A model generated the notes under the pieces. The model saw only the letters and a program-made list of their open reading frames with translations. It was not told where the DNA came from and did not search any database. From assembly GCA_026193295.1 (NCBI GenBank), contig JAPHSB010000445.1, forward strand, positions 1-7,403: 7,403 nucleotides of DNA. The letters run 5' to 3'. This document shows positions 7,226 to 7,403 of the stretch, in pieces. A program made the translations under genes and the position numbers. The first letter of the stretch is position 1; each line of letters begins with the position of its first letter. The DNA comes from Lysobacterales bacterium. Its GTDB lineage: Bacteria; Pseudomonadota; Gammaproteobacteria; Xanthomonadales; SZUA-36.

Positions 7226-7403
7226 GGAGCGAAAATCAAAATCCTGTGGCCGGGCCGCCTGTCCGGTGGCGTGTCCCGGCCATCCAGAATCGCGTGCACG
7301 CACACCTTGGACAGCCCTTTGTGGCGGGCCATATCGAGCAACACCAGCAGGTGGGCCAATTGGCTGTGGACACCGCCGTCTGAAACCAGACCCATTAAAT
7401 GCA
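7222..7403 (-). pseudogene. gpmI: Internal fragment of 2,3-bisphosphoglycerate-independent phosphoglycerate mutase, broken frame
   Basis: On the minus strand the frame starting at 7401 reads [19 protein letters not shown], then [14 protein letters not shown] and [13 protein letters not shown] (46 residues, 7401-7264). This is unmistakably the substrate-binding part of cofactor-independent phosphoglycerate mutase, which interconverts 3- and 2-phosphoglycerate in glycolysis. It contains the family's HLMGLxSDGGVHS motif and GRDTPP, with the substrate-contacting His, Asp and Arg, corresponding to about residues 122-168 of the usual 510-residue protein. After GRDTPP, where a normal protein continues with residues such as KSA or RSA, the frame reads [13 protein letters not shown] and ends at a TGA (7224-7222). 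The remaining two thirds of the enzyme are missing, and the M16 gene follows instead. The N-terminal third would lie beyond the right edge. The TGA overlaps the ATG at 7225 (ATGA). As it stands the gene cannot encode a working enzyme. Confidence 0.88.

Noticed and set aside
7225..7303. GTG at 7303 as the true start of the M16 protein
   Set aside because: The bases from 7303 to 7264 encode GpmI in another frame, so the first residues from this start are not M16 sequence; the ATG at 7225 is preferred, though the native start is probably lost.

Overview
The window is a GC-rich (roughly 60% or more) bacterial segment in which every recognisable gene lies on the minus strand, so transcription runs from right to left. 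The proteins look proteobacterial. Two copies of a REP-type palindrome with the core GAGCGGCTTCAGCCGCGA, common in Pseudomonas and Xanthomonadales-type Gammaproteobacteria, point to a gammaproteobacterium, most likely a Xanthomonadales relative. This placement is an inference from motif and gene content, not from a tree.

Reading in the direction of transcription, the right edge (7403-7264) is a stretch of gpmI (cofactor-independent phosphoglycerate mutase). Its reading frame breaks off right after the GRDTPP motif and runs into unrelated sequence. The next gene is a 479-505 residue M16-family peptidase homologue (5786 to 7225 or 7303) that lacks the HxxEH zinc site and any signal peptide, so it looks like the non-catalytic C-terminal half of a larger M16 protein. 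The gpmI/M16 boundary is either a real deletion/fusion scar or an assembly join. A BIME-like pair of inverted REP units (5703-5778) follows the M16 stop codon.

A roughly 250-base non-coding region (5530-5785) then leads into a catabolic cluster. It carries an imperfect 10-10-10 inverted repeat overlapping a -10-like hexamer and ends in a strong Shine-Dalgarno site. The cluster contains leucine dehydrogenase (4432-5529), a thiolase (3219-4397) and a type-II 3-hydroxyacyl-CoA dehydrogenase of the SDR family (2381-3142). Together these supply the entry step and the last two steps of branched-chain amino acid (especially isoleucine) breakdown. In the same direction, with gaps of 15-36 bases, follow a small protein with a CesT/YbjN-like predicted fold (1949-2356), an MscS-type mechanosensitive channel (1064-1912) and a protein of the encapsulated-ferritin (EncFtn) family (761-1048).

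The EncFtn homologue keeps every ferroxidase-centre residue but ends without the C-terminal encapsulin-targeting extension. No encapsulin gene follows it: a degenerate REP sequence (708-760) abuts its stop codon, and the next gene is a class III alcohol dehydrogenase / S-(hydroxymethyl)glutathione dehydrogenase (formaldehyde detoxification), cut by the left edge. The orphan EncFtn in an operon-like row with a mechanosensitive channel and the gpmI/M16 junction are the two points most worth a second look. No tRNA, rRNA, CRISPR array or insertion sequence was seen.
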